NCBI GenBank assembly: GCA_012837465.1 | Contig: DURG01000177.1 | Coordinates: 1-17,293, forward strand | Direction of reading: 5' to 3' | DNA from: Propionibacterium sp. | GTDB taxonomy: Bacteria > Actinomycetota > Actinomycetes > Propionibacteriales > Propionibacteriaceae | DNA length: 17,293 nt | Part shown: positions 1-6,468 of the stretch, piece by piece | Position numbering within the stretch: the first letter of the stretch is position 1 | Layout of the letters: every line of letters begins with the position of its first letter | The notes under the pieces: model-generated | What the model saw: the letters and a program-made list of their open reading frames with translations, nothing else | What the model was told of the DNA's origin: nothing | Databases searched by the model: none | Translations under genes and position numbers: made by a program

Positions 1-2
1 GC

Positions 3-701
3 GACGAGCCACTGGCCGTGCTCGTCTCCGGCGGCTTCGAGTCGGGCGGCTGGCTGCGCCGCTTCACGGTGCGCGACCCCGCGGAGCTGTTGGAGTGGCT
101 GCGAGGCTGGGACGGCGCCCCGCCCGAGGGCGACGACGGCGGCGCGGCGATGCTCGTGTGCAGCCATGCCCGCCGCGACCAGTGCTGCGCCTTGGCCGGG
201 CGACCTCTCCTGGCGGCGCTGACCAGGGAGGTGGGCGCCGAATCCATCTGGGAGGCCTCGCACCTGGGCGGCCACCGCTTCGCACCCACGATGCTGCTGC
301 TCCCCACGGGCCAGGTGCTGGGTCGGCTCAACGCCGTTGCGGCGGTCAGCGCCTTCCGCGCCGCCGAGGAGCACGCGCTCTGGCCCGGCGGCGCTCGCAA
401 GGACCGTGGGCGCTCGCACCTGCCGCCCCAGCAGCAGGCTGCGGAGGCCTGGGCGCTGGCCGAGTTTGGCCGTCGCGACGAGGAGCGACACCCGGACACC
501 GACGGCATCTCACTGCGGCCCGTGCCCGCCGTCGACATCTGCAGCGAACTGATCAACGACGGCGAGGTGCTCGTGCGCATGGGCGCGTGGGAGGTCCACG
601 TCGACGTCGCGAAGGTCGACGGCGGGGGAGCGGCACCAGTCAGTTGCGGCAAGCCGGCCGAGCCGCTGACCTACTGGTCCGTCCAGCCGCGGCAGCCCTG
701 A
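3..701 (+). CDS. Sucrase/ferredoxin-like (Suc_Fer) family protein, 5'-truncated
   Basis: The frame is open to the window edge, so the first part of the gene is missing; 232 residues are visible. A GTG at 18 is in frame but is probably internal. The family signature is clear: a Cys cluster C53-S-H-A-R-R-D-Q-C61-C62 followed by W83-E-A-S-H87-L-G-G-H91-R-F-A. Family members have a thioredoxin-like ferredoxin fold, and the conserved Cys and His residues are the likely iron-sulfur ligands. Complete proteins are usually about 300 residues, so roughly 70 are missing. The physiological partner and reaction are not known. The gene ends about 190 bp before a convergent gene, and the gap is filled by palindromic repeats. 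The family assignment is firm; the cellular role is open. Confidence 0.85.
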   Translation, partial: DEPLAVLVSGGFESGGWLRRFTVRDPAELLEWLRGWDGAPPEGDDGGAAMLVCSHARRDQCCALAGRPLLAALTREVGAESIWEASHLGGHRFAPTMLLLPTGQVLGRLNAVAAVSAFRAAEEHALWPGGARKDRGRSHLPPQQQAAEAWALAEFGRRDEERHPDTDGISLRPVPAVDICSELINDGEVLVRMGAWEVHVDVAKVDGGGAAPVSCGKPAEPLTYWSVQPRQP

Positions 702-774
702 CGACATCGCGCCCCGGCCCGGGTAGGTTGCAGCCCCTGACTACGCGCCGCCCCTGCGGTTGCGGTTGAGCGCC

Positions 775-815
775 CAAATCTAGATTTGCGCTCGTGGACG
801 CTCGCAAATCTAGAT
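775..815. repeat. Palindrome-pair repeat, copy 1
   Basis: Two copies of the 12-bp palindrome AAATCTAGATTT start at 776 and 806, exactly 30 bp apart. The second copy ends in CC instead of TT. Between them is the 18-bp spacer GCGCTCGTGGACGCTCGC. The same unit recurs at 856-904 and 2045-2093. It lies in the gap between two convergent genes, and no coding function is apparent. AT-rich palindromes in GC-rich DNA mark it as a distinct intergenic repeat element. Confidence 0.85.
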
Positions 816-855
816 CCGGGCGCCTTTGCGAGGTGGGGGAGGCTGCGTGGGCGAC

Positions 856-904
856 GCGCAAATCTAGATCTGCGCTCGTGGACGCTCGCAAATCTAGATT
901 TGGG
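856..904. repeat. Palindrome-pair repeat, copy 2 (left direct repeat of the AbiEi-like block)
   Basis: Palindromes start at 860 and 890, again 30 bp apart with the same 18-bp spacer. The 49 bp from 856 to 904 match 2045-2093 in the same orientation with one difference (C at 870, T at 2059). The leftward gene at 894-1856 ends inside this copy: its TAG stop (896-894) is the centre of the second TCTAGA. The copy therefore forms the left border of the block carrying that gene. Confidence 0.9.
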
Positions 905-1856
905 TCAACCCCGCCTCGCGGTAGGCCTCGAGGAACTGCTGCAGATCGCACCGTCGTCCGCACTGCTTGGGCTTGCCCTCCCATCCCTCGCGGGCCAGGA
1001 CGACGGCCGACTGGGCCGCGGCTCGGCAAGCAGACCTGGTGCTGGCGTTCCAGCCGTAGTGCAGCGTGACCTCGCCGCCGCTGATGCGGTGGTCGTTGTC
1101 CTTGAACCAGTCCCTCGAGGCGTCCTGGTGATCCCGCAGCCCGTCCAACTCGAGGCGAACCCCGTAGTCCTTCCACAACCCGTCCGAACGGCTGCCCAGC
1201 AACCGCTGCTGGAGCACGGGCAGCGGGATGCCGTGGGCTTCCAACACCTTGGAGTGGAAGTGCCACTCAAGCACCGACTCGATGCCGTCGACCGCCCGCG
1301 TGCACATCTGGAGGAGGTGGACGTAGTGGGCGTTCCTGCCCCTGGCCTTCAGCGCCTCGTGGAGGCGCGTTGACGTGGTCTTGTGGCTGGTGAAGGCCCT
1401 CACGACGGCGTCTGTGAGGGTGTCCTGGTCAACATGGTCGGCCATGTCGAGAAGGCTGGCCTCGACCTTCGTCCTGGGCAAGGATCCGAGTGAGCTCCGG
1501 TCGCCGCGCCGCAGCATGATGGAATACGGCCCCAGCGACAGGTTCATCCGCGCCTCGGTACTCCAGACCGTGACGAGCGACGGCGGGTCGCGCAGCACCT
1601 CATGCAGGTACAGCGCGGCGGCACCGCCCGCGGCGGCGCTCTTGCCTCCGGCGAGGAGGCCGGCCCAGACCGCCGAGTGCCAGGTTGGTGGGGAGGTGGA
1701 GTACAGGCCGCACATGAGGCGGGTCCACGGGGCGGTGAGGCGGCGGATCACCGCTCTGGTGAGCCCGCCGTCGATCATCTGGGCGGTGGTCAGGATGCCG
1801 GCTTGGCTCGCGGCCAGGTTGGCAAGCTTGGGGGGCAGGTCCTGTCGTGCATACAT
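894..1856 (-). CDS. Orphan AbiEi-like domain protein with a C-terminal nuclease-like (DUF559/Vsr-type) region
   Basis: This encodes 320 residues. Residues about 5-55 resemble the AbiEi winged-helix N-terminus (L-A-N-L-A-A-S-Q-A-G-I-L-T-T-A-Q-M followed by G-L-T-R-A-V-I-R-R-L). Residues about 190-270 resemble the DUF559/Vsr-type endonuclease fold: E193 in an I-E-S-V-L-E helix, then V-R-L-E236-L-D238-G and R-D-W-F-K-D-N-D. AbiEi is known as the antitoxin and autorepressor of type IV toxin-antitoxin pairs, but no AbiEii nucleotidyltransferase toxin is adjacent. I chose ATG 1856 because it places the helix-turn-helix at the usual distance from the N-terminus; ATG 1892 is an in-frame alternative, and neither has a strong ribosome site. 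The stop codon lies within a repeat and the gene is flanked by direct repeats, which suggests acquisition as a unit. The function could be defence, regulation or neither. Confidence 0.7.
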   Translation of the reverse strand: MYARQDLPPKLANLAASQAGILTTAQMIDGGLTRAVIRRLTAPWTRLMCGLYSTSPPTWHSAVWAGLLAGGKSAAAGGAAALYLHEVLRDPPSLVTVWSTEARMNLSLGPYSIMLRRGDRSSLGSLPRTKVEASLLDMADHVDQDTLTDAVVRAFTSHKTTSTRLHEALKARGRNAHYVHLLQMCTRAVDGIESVLEWHFHSKVLEAHGIPLPVLQQRLLGSRSDGLWKDYGVRLELDGLRDHQDASRDWFKDNDHRISGGEVTLHYGWNASTRSACRAAAQSAVVLAREGWEGKPKQCGRRCDLQQFLEAYREAGLTQI

Positions 1857-1907
1857 GCTTCGACGTTGGCATCCCAGCTCGTGCAGGCGCATCCTTTCTG
1901 GGCCAAC

Positions 1908-1980
1908 GGACAACACCTGACTGGAAACGGACAACAACTCGAGGGTTTCGGACAACACCTGCGCACTTCGTGACAACACC
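1908..1980. repeat. Four-copy array with exact 21-bp period upstream of the AbiEi-like gene
   Basis: The motif GGACAACACC (GGACAACAAC in copy 2, TGACAACACC in copy 4) begins at 1908, 1929, 1950 and 1971, each exactly 21 bp apart, or two helical turns. The bases between motifs vary, so the motif rather than the spacer is conserved. The array ends 52 bp upstream of ATG 1856. Spaced sites on one face of the helix suggest an operator for cooperative binding, possibly by the AbiEi-like protein itself. An alternative is a coding origin: 21 bp is seven codons, and the leftward frame gives a V-L-S-x4 pattern. Confidence 0.75.
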
Positions 1981-2044
1981 GGCACGACGGGAGGCAGCGC
2001 GAAGCCACGCGCCCCACCGTCGACGCTGACGCTGGGCTGGGGAG

Positions 2045-2093
2045 GCGCAAATCTAGATTTGCGCTCGTGGACGCTCGCAAATCTAGATTTGGG
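2045..2093. repeat. Palindrome-pair repeat, copy 3 (right direct repeat of the AbiEi-like block)
   Basis: Palindromes AAATCTAGATTT start at 2049 and 2079, 30 bp apart with the same 18-bp spacer. The unit matches 856-904 at 48 of 49 positions in the same orientation. Together the two copies bracket the AbiEi-like gene and its upstream array, and recombination between them would remove 1189 bp and leave one copy. It lies 44 bp downstream of the pst operon terminator. Confidence 0.9.
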
Positions 2094-2136
2094 CCGCATC
2101 CCCAACCCCCACGTGGACCGGCCTGTGCCGGGACGC

Positions 2137-2169
2137 AAAACGGCGCCGCTCCCCCCAGAGCGGCGCCGT
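2137..2169 (-). terminator. Rho-independent terminator of the pst operon
   Basis: A perfect 12-bp stem (2140-2151 pairs with 2158-2169) has a 6-nt loop and is followed on the minus strand by TTTT (2140-2137). It lies 35 bp beyond the pstB stop. A second hairpin with a 7-bp stem and 5-nt loop (2174-2192) sits between pstB and this one and may protect the mRNA 3' end. Together they insulate the AbiEi-like block from pst transcription. Confidence 0.88.
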
Positions 2170-2203
2170 AGCTGGCCCGAAATCCTCGGGCCGGTCCTTG
2201 GGA

Positions 2204-2983
2204 TCAGCCGAAGCGGCCGGTGATGTAGTCCTCCGTGGCCTTCTGATCCGGGTTGTGGAAGATCTTCTCCGTGGGGCCCATCTCGATGAGCTCGCCGGGC
2301 TGGCCGTGGGCCTTCAGGTTGAAGAACGCCGTCTGGTCCGACACGCGCGCGGCCTGCTGCATGTTGTGCGTCACGATCACGACGGTGTACTCCTCCTTGA
2401 GGTCCTTGATCAGGTCCTCGATGGCCAGGGTGGAGATCGGGTCCAGCGCCGAGCAGGGCTCGTCCATCAGGATCACGTCGGGCTCGACGGCGATCGCGCG
2501 GGCGATGCACAGGCGCTGCTGCTGGCCGCCGGAGAGGCCGGAGCCGGGACGGTCGAGGCGGTCCTTGACCTCGTTCCAGAGGTTGGCGCCCTTGAGTGAC
2601 TTCTCGACGAGCTCGTCGGCCGCGCTCTTCGAGATGCGGGCGTTGTTCAGCCGCACGCCGGCCAGGATGTTCTCCTTGATCGACATGGTGGGGAAGGGGT
2701 TGGGGCGCTGGAACACCATGCCCACCTGGCGGCGCACGCGGACCGGATCCACGTTCGGGGCGTAGAGGTCCACGCCATCGAGCAGCACCTGGCCGTCGAC
2801 GTAGGCGCCGGGGATGACCTCGTGCATGCGGTTGAGCGAGCGCAGCACGGTGGACTTGCCACAACCGGACGAGCCGATGAATGCCGTGACGGCGCGGGGC
2901 TCGATGGTCATGTTGACCGACTTCACGGCATGGAACTTGCCGTAATAGATGTCGAGATCCTTGATCTCAATGCGCTTTGACAT
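2204..2983 (-). CDS. pstB: Phosphate ABC transporter ATP-binding protein PstB
   Basis: This 259-residue protein is the ATPase of the high-affinity phosphate importer; it acts on the cytoplasmic face of the PstC-PstA channel. All ABC motifs are intact: Walker A G37-S-S-G-C-G-K-S-T45, Q-loop Q92, signature L150-S-G-G-Q154, Walker B V170-I-L-M-D-E175 and switch H206. The length fits the family (about 250-260). The gene starts 19 nt after the pstA stop, with GAAGGA about 11 nt before the ATG, and is last in pstSCAB. The usual downstream phoU is missing; a terminator and then an unrelated block follow. Confidence 0.97.
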   Translation of the reverse strand: MSKRIEIKDLDIYYGKFHAVKSVNMTIEPRAVTAFIGSSGCGKSTVLRSLNRMHEVIPGAYVDGQVLLDGVDLYAPNVDPVRVRRQVGMVFQRPNPFPTMSIKENILAGVRLNNARISKSAADELVEKSLKGANLWNEVKDRLDRPGSGLSGGQQQRLCIARAIAVEPDVILMDEPCSALDPISTLAIEDLIKDLKEEYTVVIVTHNMQQAARVSDQTAFFNLKAHGQPGELIEMGPTEKIFHNPDQKATEDYITGRFG

Positions 2984-3002
2984 GTCTCAGTTGTTCCTTC
3001 GG

Positions 3003-4088
3003 TCAGCGTCCGGCCTTGGGGGCGAACTTCCAGGCGATGAAGCGCCCGATGGCGTTCAGTCCCATAACGATCAGAATGAGGGTGAGTGCGCCTGCCCAGG
3101 CGCGGGCGTGGTAGGCCGCGGTGTCGATGCCCGGGGCGTACATGTACTGGTTGTACACGAACACCGGCAGGGTGGCCATGGGGTGCTGCGAGGGGTCCAG
3201 GTTCATCGACGACGTGATGGAGGCGGTCACCAGCAGCGGGGCCGTCTCGCCGATGACGCGGGCGATGGCCAGTACGACGCCGGTGATGATGCCCGCGATC
3301 GACGTGGGGAGGACCACCTTGAGGATGGTGCGCCACTTCGGTACGCCCAGCGCGTAGGAGGCCTCGCGCAGCTCGTTCGGCACGATGCGCAGCATCTCCT
3401 CGGTGGAGCGCACGACGGTGGGGATCATCAGGATCGACAGCGCCACGGCGCCCGAGATGCCGGACTTGTGGCCCGCGCCGAAGATCATCGAGAATATCGT
3501 GTAGGCGAACAGGCCGGCCACGATGGACGGGATACCCGTCATGACGTCGACGAAGAACCGGATCGAGGCGCCGAGCTTGCCGTTGTTCGAGTACTCCACC
3601 AGGTAGATGGCGGTCAGCAGGCCGATCGGCACCGAGATCAGCGTGGCGATGCCGGTGATGATCAGGGTGCCCCAGATGGCGTGGATGGCGCCGCCGCCCT
3701 CACCGAGGACGTTGCGCATCGACCAGGTGAAGAAGACGCCGTCGAAGCGGGCCATGCCGTTGGCGATCGTGCCCCAGATGACGGAGATCAGCGGCGCCAA
3801 CGCGACGAGGAAGAACCCCGTCACAACGTACTTGGCGAGGCGGTCCTTGGCCTTGCGCACGCCCTCGACCGCGGTCGAGAGGATGAACATCGACAGGAGG
3901 AACAGCAGCGCGCCCACGGCGACGACGCTGGTGACGTTGGCCGACTGCAGGAGCGCCAGGAGCCCGGCGGCGACGGCGATCGAGACGACGAGCGCAGCGA
4001 GGCCGGTGAACTTCGGCAACTGGCCGGCGGTGAGCAGATCTGGCGTGGTGCTGCCGGTGCGCTTGGGGGAGGTCATGGTGGTGCTCAT
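3003..4088 (-). CDS. pstA: Phosphate ABC transporter permease PstA
   Basis: This 361-residue multi-spanning membrane protein is one of the two permease subunits forming the phosphate channel. The EAA loop that docks PstB is visible at about 242-260 (E-A-S-Y-A-L-G-V then W-R-T-I-L-K-V-V-L-P). The first 75 residues carry two hydrophobic segments (about 28-48 and 52-73) that shorter enterobacterial PstA proteins lack, making this longer than the classical form of about 290 residues. The start overlaps the pstC stop as TGATG, which implies translational coupling. An in-frame ATG four codons further in is an alternative start. Confidence 0.95.
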   Translation of the reverse strand: MSTTMTSPKRTGSTTPDLLTAGQLPKFTGLAALVVSIAVAAGLLALLQSANVTSVVAVGALLFLLSMFILSTAVEGVRKAKDRLAKYVVTGFFLVALAPLISVIWGTIANGMARFDGVFFTWSMRNVLGEGGGAIHAIWGTLIITGIATLISVPIGLLTAIYLVEYSNNGKLGASIRFFVDVMTGIPSIVAGLFAYTIFSMIFGAGHKSGISGAVALSILMIPTVVRSTEEMLRIVPNELREASYALGVPKWRTILKVVLPTSIAGIITGVVLAIARVIGETAPLLVTASITSSMNLDPSQHPMATLPVFVYNQYMYAPGIDTAAYHARAWAGALTLILIVMGLNAIGRFIAWKFAPKAGR

Positions 4089-5068
4089 CAGTTGGCTCCC
4101 GAGAATTCCTTGCGACGGTTGATGATCCAGCGCGCGGTCATGTTGACGGCAAGGGTGATGATGAACAGCACCAGGCCGGTCGCGATGAGCTGGTTTCGGC
4201 CGATGTCATGCGCCTCCGGGAAGGACTGCGCGATGTTGGCCGCGATGGTGTTGGGGTTCTGGCTGGTCAGCAGCTTGAAGCTGATGATGCCCGAGCCGGA
4301 CAGCACCATGGCCACGGCCATGGTCTCGCCGAGCGCGCGGCCGAGGCCCAGCATGCAGGCCGAGATGATGCCCGGCATGCCGAACGGGATGACCGCTTGG
4401 CGGATCATCTCCCAACGGGTGGCGCCCAGCGCGAGCGAAGCCTCCTCGTGGAGCTTCGGCGTCTGCAGGAACACCTCGCGGGAGATGGCGGTGATGATCG
4501 GCAGGATCATGACCGCGAGCACGACCGAGGCGGTGAAGATGGTGCGGCCGGTGCCGGAGACCTGGCCGGCGAACAGCGGGATCCAGGAGAAGTGCTCGTT
4601 CAGCCACAGGAACAGGGGGCGCATGGCCGGGGCCAGCACCGCGATGCCCCAGAGGCCGAACACCACGGAGGGGACGGCAGCCAGGAGGTCGATGATGTAC
4701 CCGAACGTCGACGAGATGCGCTTGGGCGCATAGTGCGTCAGGTACAAGGCGATGCCGACGGCGACCGGGACGGCCATGATCATCGCGAGGATCGCCGACC
4801 ACATGGTGCCGAACGCGTACGGCGCGACGTACTTCCAGAAGGACTGGCCGCGGCTGAACTGGAACGTCTCCGGATCGGCGAGGAGGGCCGGGATCGCCAG
4901 GCCGACCAGGAAGGCGGCGACGGCGGCGAGGATCAGCAGGATCAGGACGCCCGACCCCGTGGAGAGACCCCGGAAGAACGTGTCACCGAAACGCTTGGCG
5001 CTGCGCTCAAGCGAGTGGGAATCGGATCTGGGATCAGTTGAGGCTTCGGGGATGTCCGTTGCCGACAT
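4088..5068 (-). CDS. pstC: Phosphate ABC transporter permease PstC
   Basis: This 326-residue inner-membrane permease pairs with PstA. It has an N-terminal cytoplasmic stretch, a first membrane segment (G-V-L-I-L-L-I-L-A-A-V-A-A-F-L-V), and an EAA loop reading E-E-A-S-L-A-L-G-A-T-R-W-E. The frame stays open upstream to 5146, but I place the start at ATG 5068 because AGGAG lies 5 nt before it and the extra residues are read from the intergenic hairpin. It ends in a one-base TGATG overlap with pstA. The 112-nt gap from pstS is long for this operon and holds a strong hairpin. Confidence 0.95.
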   Translation of the reverse strand: MSATDIPEASTDPRSDSHSLERSAKRFGDTFFRGLSTGSGVLILLILAAVAAFLVGLAIPALLADPETFQFSRGQSFWKYVAPYAFGTMWSAILAMIMAVPVAVGIALYLTHYAPKRISSTFGYIIDLLAAVPSVVFGLWGIAVLAPAMRPLFLWLNEHFSWIPLFAGQVSGTGRTIFTASVVLAVMILPIITAISREVFLQTPKLHEEASLALGATRWEMIRQAVIPFGMPGIISACMLGLGRALGETMAVAMVLSGSGIISFKLLTSQNPNTIAANIAQSFPEAHDIGRNQLIATGLVLFIITLAVNMTARWIINRRKEFSGAN

Positions 5069-5126
5069 GGGCGCTCCTGGGGCGACGAGGGCTGGCGGTT
5101 GCAGACTACTTTGTTGCCCTGACCCG

Positions 5127-5162
5127 GCAAAGTCGCGCCACCTCACGGTGACGCGACTTTGC
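5127..5162 (-). promoter_or_regulatory. Intercistronic hairpin between pstS and pstC
   Basis: An 11-bp perfect stem (5127-5137 with 5152-5162) continues past one mismatch into a further 4-bp stem with a 4-nt loop. It lies 18 nt after the pstS stop and about 60 nt before pstC. No U-run follows on the pstS strand, so it looks more like an mRNA-protecting or partially terminating element than a full terminator. Such an element would let pstS be expressed above the downstream genes. Confidence 0.75.
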
Positions 5163-5180
5163 GGGTTCAGGCTTCAGTGG

Positions 5181-6341
5181 TCACTGAATCGAGTCGATGG
5201 CGGCCGTGACCGAATCGGTGAGGCCCTGCGACAGCGGGGCGGAGCCGGCGCGCTCACCGGCGGCCTGCTGGCCCTCCTGCGAGGCGATGTAGTTGGCGTA
5301 GGCCTTGACGAGCTCGGCCTTCGCGTCGTCCTGGTAGTCCTGGCAGACGATCAGGTAGGACACGAGGACGATCGGGTAGCCCTCGGCCTCACGGTCGACC
5401 TCGATGGCCATGTCGTTGTCGGCGCGGCCTTCCTGGACCGGGGAGTTCTCGACGATCGCGGCAGCGGCCTCGGTGGTGGGGCCGTGGAACGAGCCGTCCT
5501 TGCCGAGCTTCACGGTGGTGAAGTCGCCGGCCTGCGAGGCGTCGACGTAGCCGATGGTGCCGACGCCGCCGGAGACGGCGGAGACGACGCCCTGGGTCTG
5601 GGCGGCAGCCTCACCGCCGGGGAACGGCCAGTCACCGGAGACCTCGGTGTCCTCGCCGTAGACCGACGGGGCGGCGGCGGAGAGGTAGTCGAGGAAGTTC
5701 TCGGTGGTGCCCGAGGTGTCCGAGCGGTGCACGGCGGTGATCGGGGTGTCGGGGAGTTCGACGCCCTCGTTCAGCGCGGCGATCTTCTCGTCGTTCCAGT
5801 TGGTGATGTCGCCCTTGAACACGGCGGTCAGGGTGTCGGCATCCATGTTCAGTTCCTCGACCCCTTCGAGGTTGAACACGACGGCGATGGGGGAGATGTA
5901 GACGGGGAGGTTGATCGGCTTGTCAACGCACTGCGAGAAGGTGTTCTCGTCGATCTCCTCCTGCTTGAACGCGCGGTCGGAGCCGGCGTAGTCGGCGCCG
6001 CCACCGATGAAGGCCTCACGGCCGGCGCCGGAGCCCTCGGGCGAGTAGTTGATGGTGACGTTGGGGTTGGCGGTCTGGAAGCCGACGATCCAGGTCTGCT
6101 GGGCGACTTCCTGCGCCGAGGCGCCGATGCCGGAGAGGGTGCCTTCGAGGTTCGCGGGTGCGGGGGCCTCCTCGTCGGTGGCCTCGTCGTCGGTGGTCGC
6201 GTCGTCAGCAGCGGGGGTGGTCTCGACGGCGGCGGTGTCGGCCGGCTCGGCGGGAGTGTTGTTGTTGGGCTCGTTGGCCGCGCAGGCCGAGAGCAGAAGG
6301 GCGGCCGAGAGGCCAAGTGCGGCGGTCAGACGGATCTTCAT
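5181..6341 (-). CDS. pstS: Phosphate-binding lipoprotein PstS
   Basis: This 386-residue extracytoplasmic receptor delivers phosphate to PstCA. The signal peptide M1-K-I-R then a hydrophobic core ends in lipobox L-S-A-C20, so the mature protein is lipid-anchored at Cys20. Residues about 21-65 form an Asn/Pro/Ala and then acidic low-complexity linker that would hold the receptor off the membrane. The binding domain shows expected PstS features: G-S-G-A-G-R-E, G-S-D-R-A-F, R-S-D-T-S-G-T-T-E-N-F and S-G-G-V-G-T-I-G-Y. I chose ATG 6341 over the open frame to 6428 because it begins the signal peptide. GGAAGG lies about 11 nt upstream, within one arm of a leader inverted repeat. It is first in the operon, behind PHO-like repeats. 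Confidence 0.96.
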   Translation of the reverse strand: MKIRLTAALGLSAALLLSACAANEPNNNTPAEPADTAAVETTPAADDATTDDEATDEEAPAPANLEGTLSGIGASAQEVAQQTWIVGFQTANPNVTINYSPEGSGAGREAFIGGGADYAGSDRAFKQEEIDENTFSQCVDKPINLPVYISPIAVVFNLEGVEELNMDADTLTAVFKGDITNWNDEKIAALNEGVELPDTPITAVHRSDTSGTTENFLDYLSAAAPSVYGEDTEVSGDWPFPGGEAAAQTQGVVSAVSGGVGTIGYVDASQAGDFTTVKLGKDGSFHGPTTEAAAAIVENSPVQEGRADNDMAIEVDREAEGYPIVLVSYLIVCQDYQDDAKAELVKAYANYIASQEGQQAAGERAGSAPLSQGLTDSVTAAIDSIQ

Positions 6342-6350
6342 TCCGGTGAG

Positions 6351-6419
6351 TACCTTCCAAGAGGGTGTGGGCTGGCGTTCAGCCCCTGGTGTGAACTTTT
6401 TGTTCCTGTTTGGAAGGTA
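6351..6419 (-). promoter_or_regulatory. pstS leader with nested inverted repeats covering the ribosome site
   Basis: TACCTTCCAA at 6351-6360 is the perfect inverse of TTGGAAGGTA at 6410-6419. Between them a second hairpin pairs 6369-6374 with 6380-6385 around a 5-nt loop. In pstS mRNA the downstream arm contains GGAAGG, the only Shine-Dalgarno-like sequence before ATG 6341, so pairing would hide it. The upstream arm also reads as a TACCTT -10 box (6419-6414). If that -10 is used the arm would not be transcribed, so the two readings exclude each other. Confidence 0.55.
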
Positions 6420-6428
6420 GGGGCGCAA

Positions 6429-6468
6429 AGTGACCGGATGGGATGCGTTGGGTTAACAGATGGTGAAC
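6429..6468 (-). promoter_or_regulatory. PHO-box-like 11-bp direct repeats at the pstS promoter
   Basis: Read on the minus strand, GTTCACC starts at 6468, GTTAACC at 6457, a degenerate unit at 6446 and GGTCACT at 6435, all in an exact 11-bp register. GTTCACC-type units spaced 11 bp are the known DNA signature of PhoP/RegX3-type phosphate-response regulators in actinobacteria. A TACCTT box (6419-6414) begins 16 bp after the last unit starts, a plausible -10. This would make pstSCAB phosphate-starvation induced. The regulator gene is not in the window. Confidence 0.82.

Larger units (their letters stand above)
1857..2203. other. Non-coding gap between the AbiEi-like gene and pstB
   Basis: These 347 bp contain no gene I can support. 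From left to right they hold the presumed leader of the AbiEi-like gene, a four-copy 21-bp-period array (1908-1980), a stretch without recognisable features (1981-2044), a palindrome-pair repeat (2045-2093), and the pst operon terminator with a second hairpin (2137-2192). A leftward frame is open through much of it and into pstB territory, but it reads repeat-derived peptides and is not considered coding. Confidence 0.6.

Noticed and set aside
775..904. Possible CRISPR array because of short repeats at regular spacing.
   Set aside because: The spacer between palindromes is the same in all three pairs and there are only two repeats per pair. No cas genes are present.
1857..2864. Leftward frame continuing upstream of the AbiEi-like gene through the repeats and into pstB.
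   Set aside because: It would read the palindrome repeats as K-S-R-F-A peptides and overlap pstB in another frame on the same strand. The conserved domain begins just after ATG 1856.
2949..4733. Very long open frame on the plus strand opposite pstA/pstC.
   Set aside because: It is antisense to intact, well-conserved transporter genes. Its product is a low-complexity Asp/Gly/Arg/Gln-rich sequence, typical of shadow frames in high-GC DNA.
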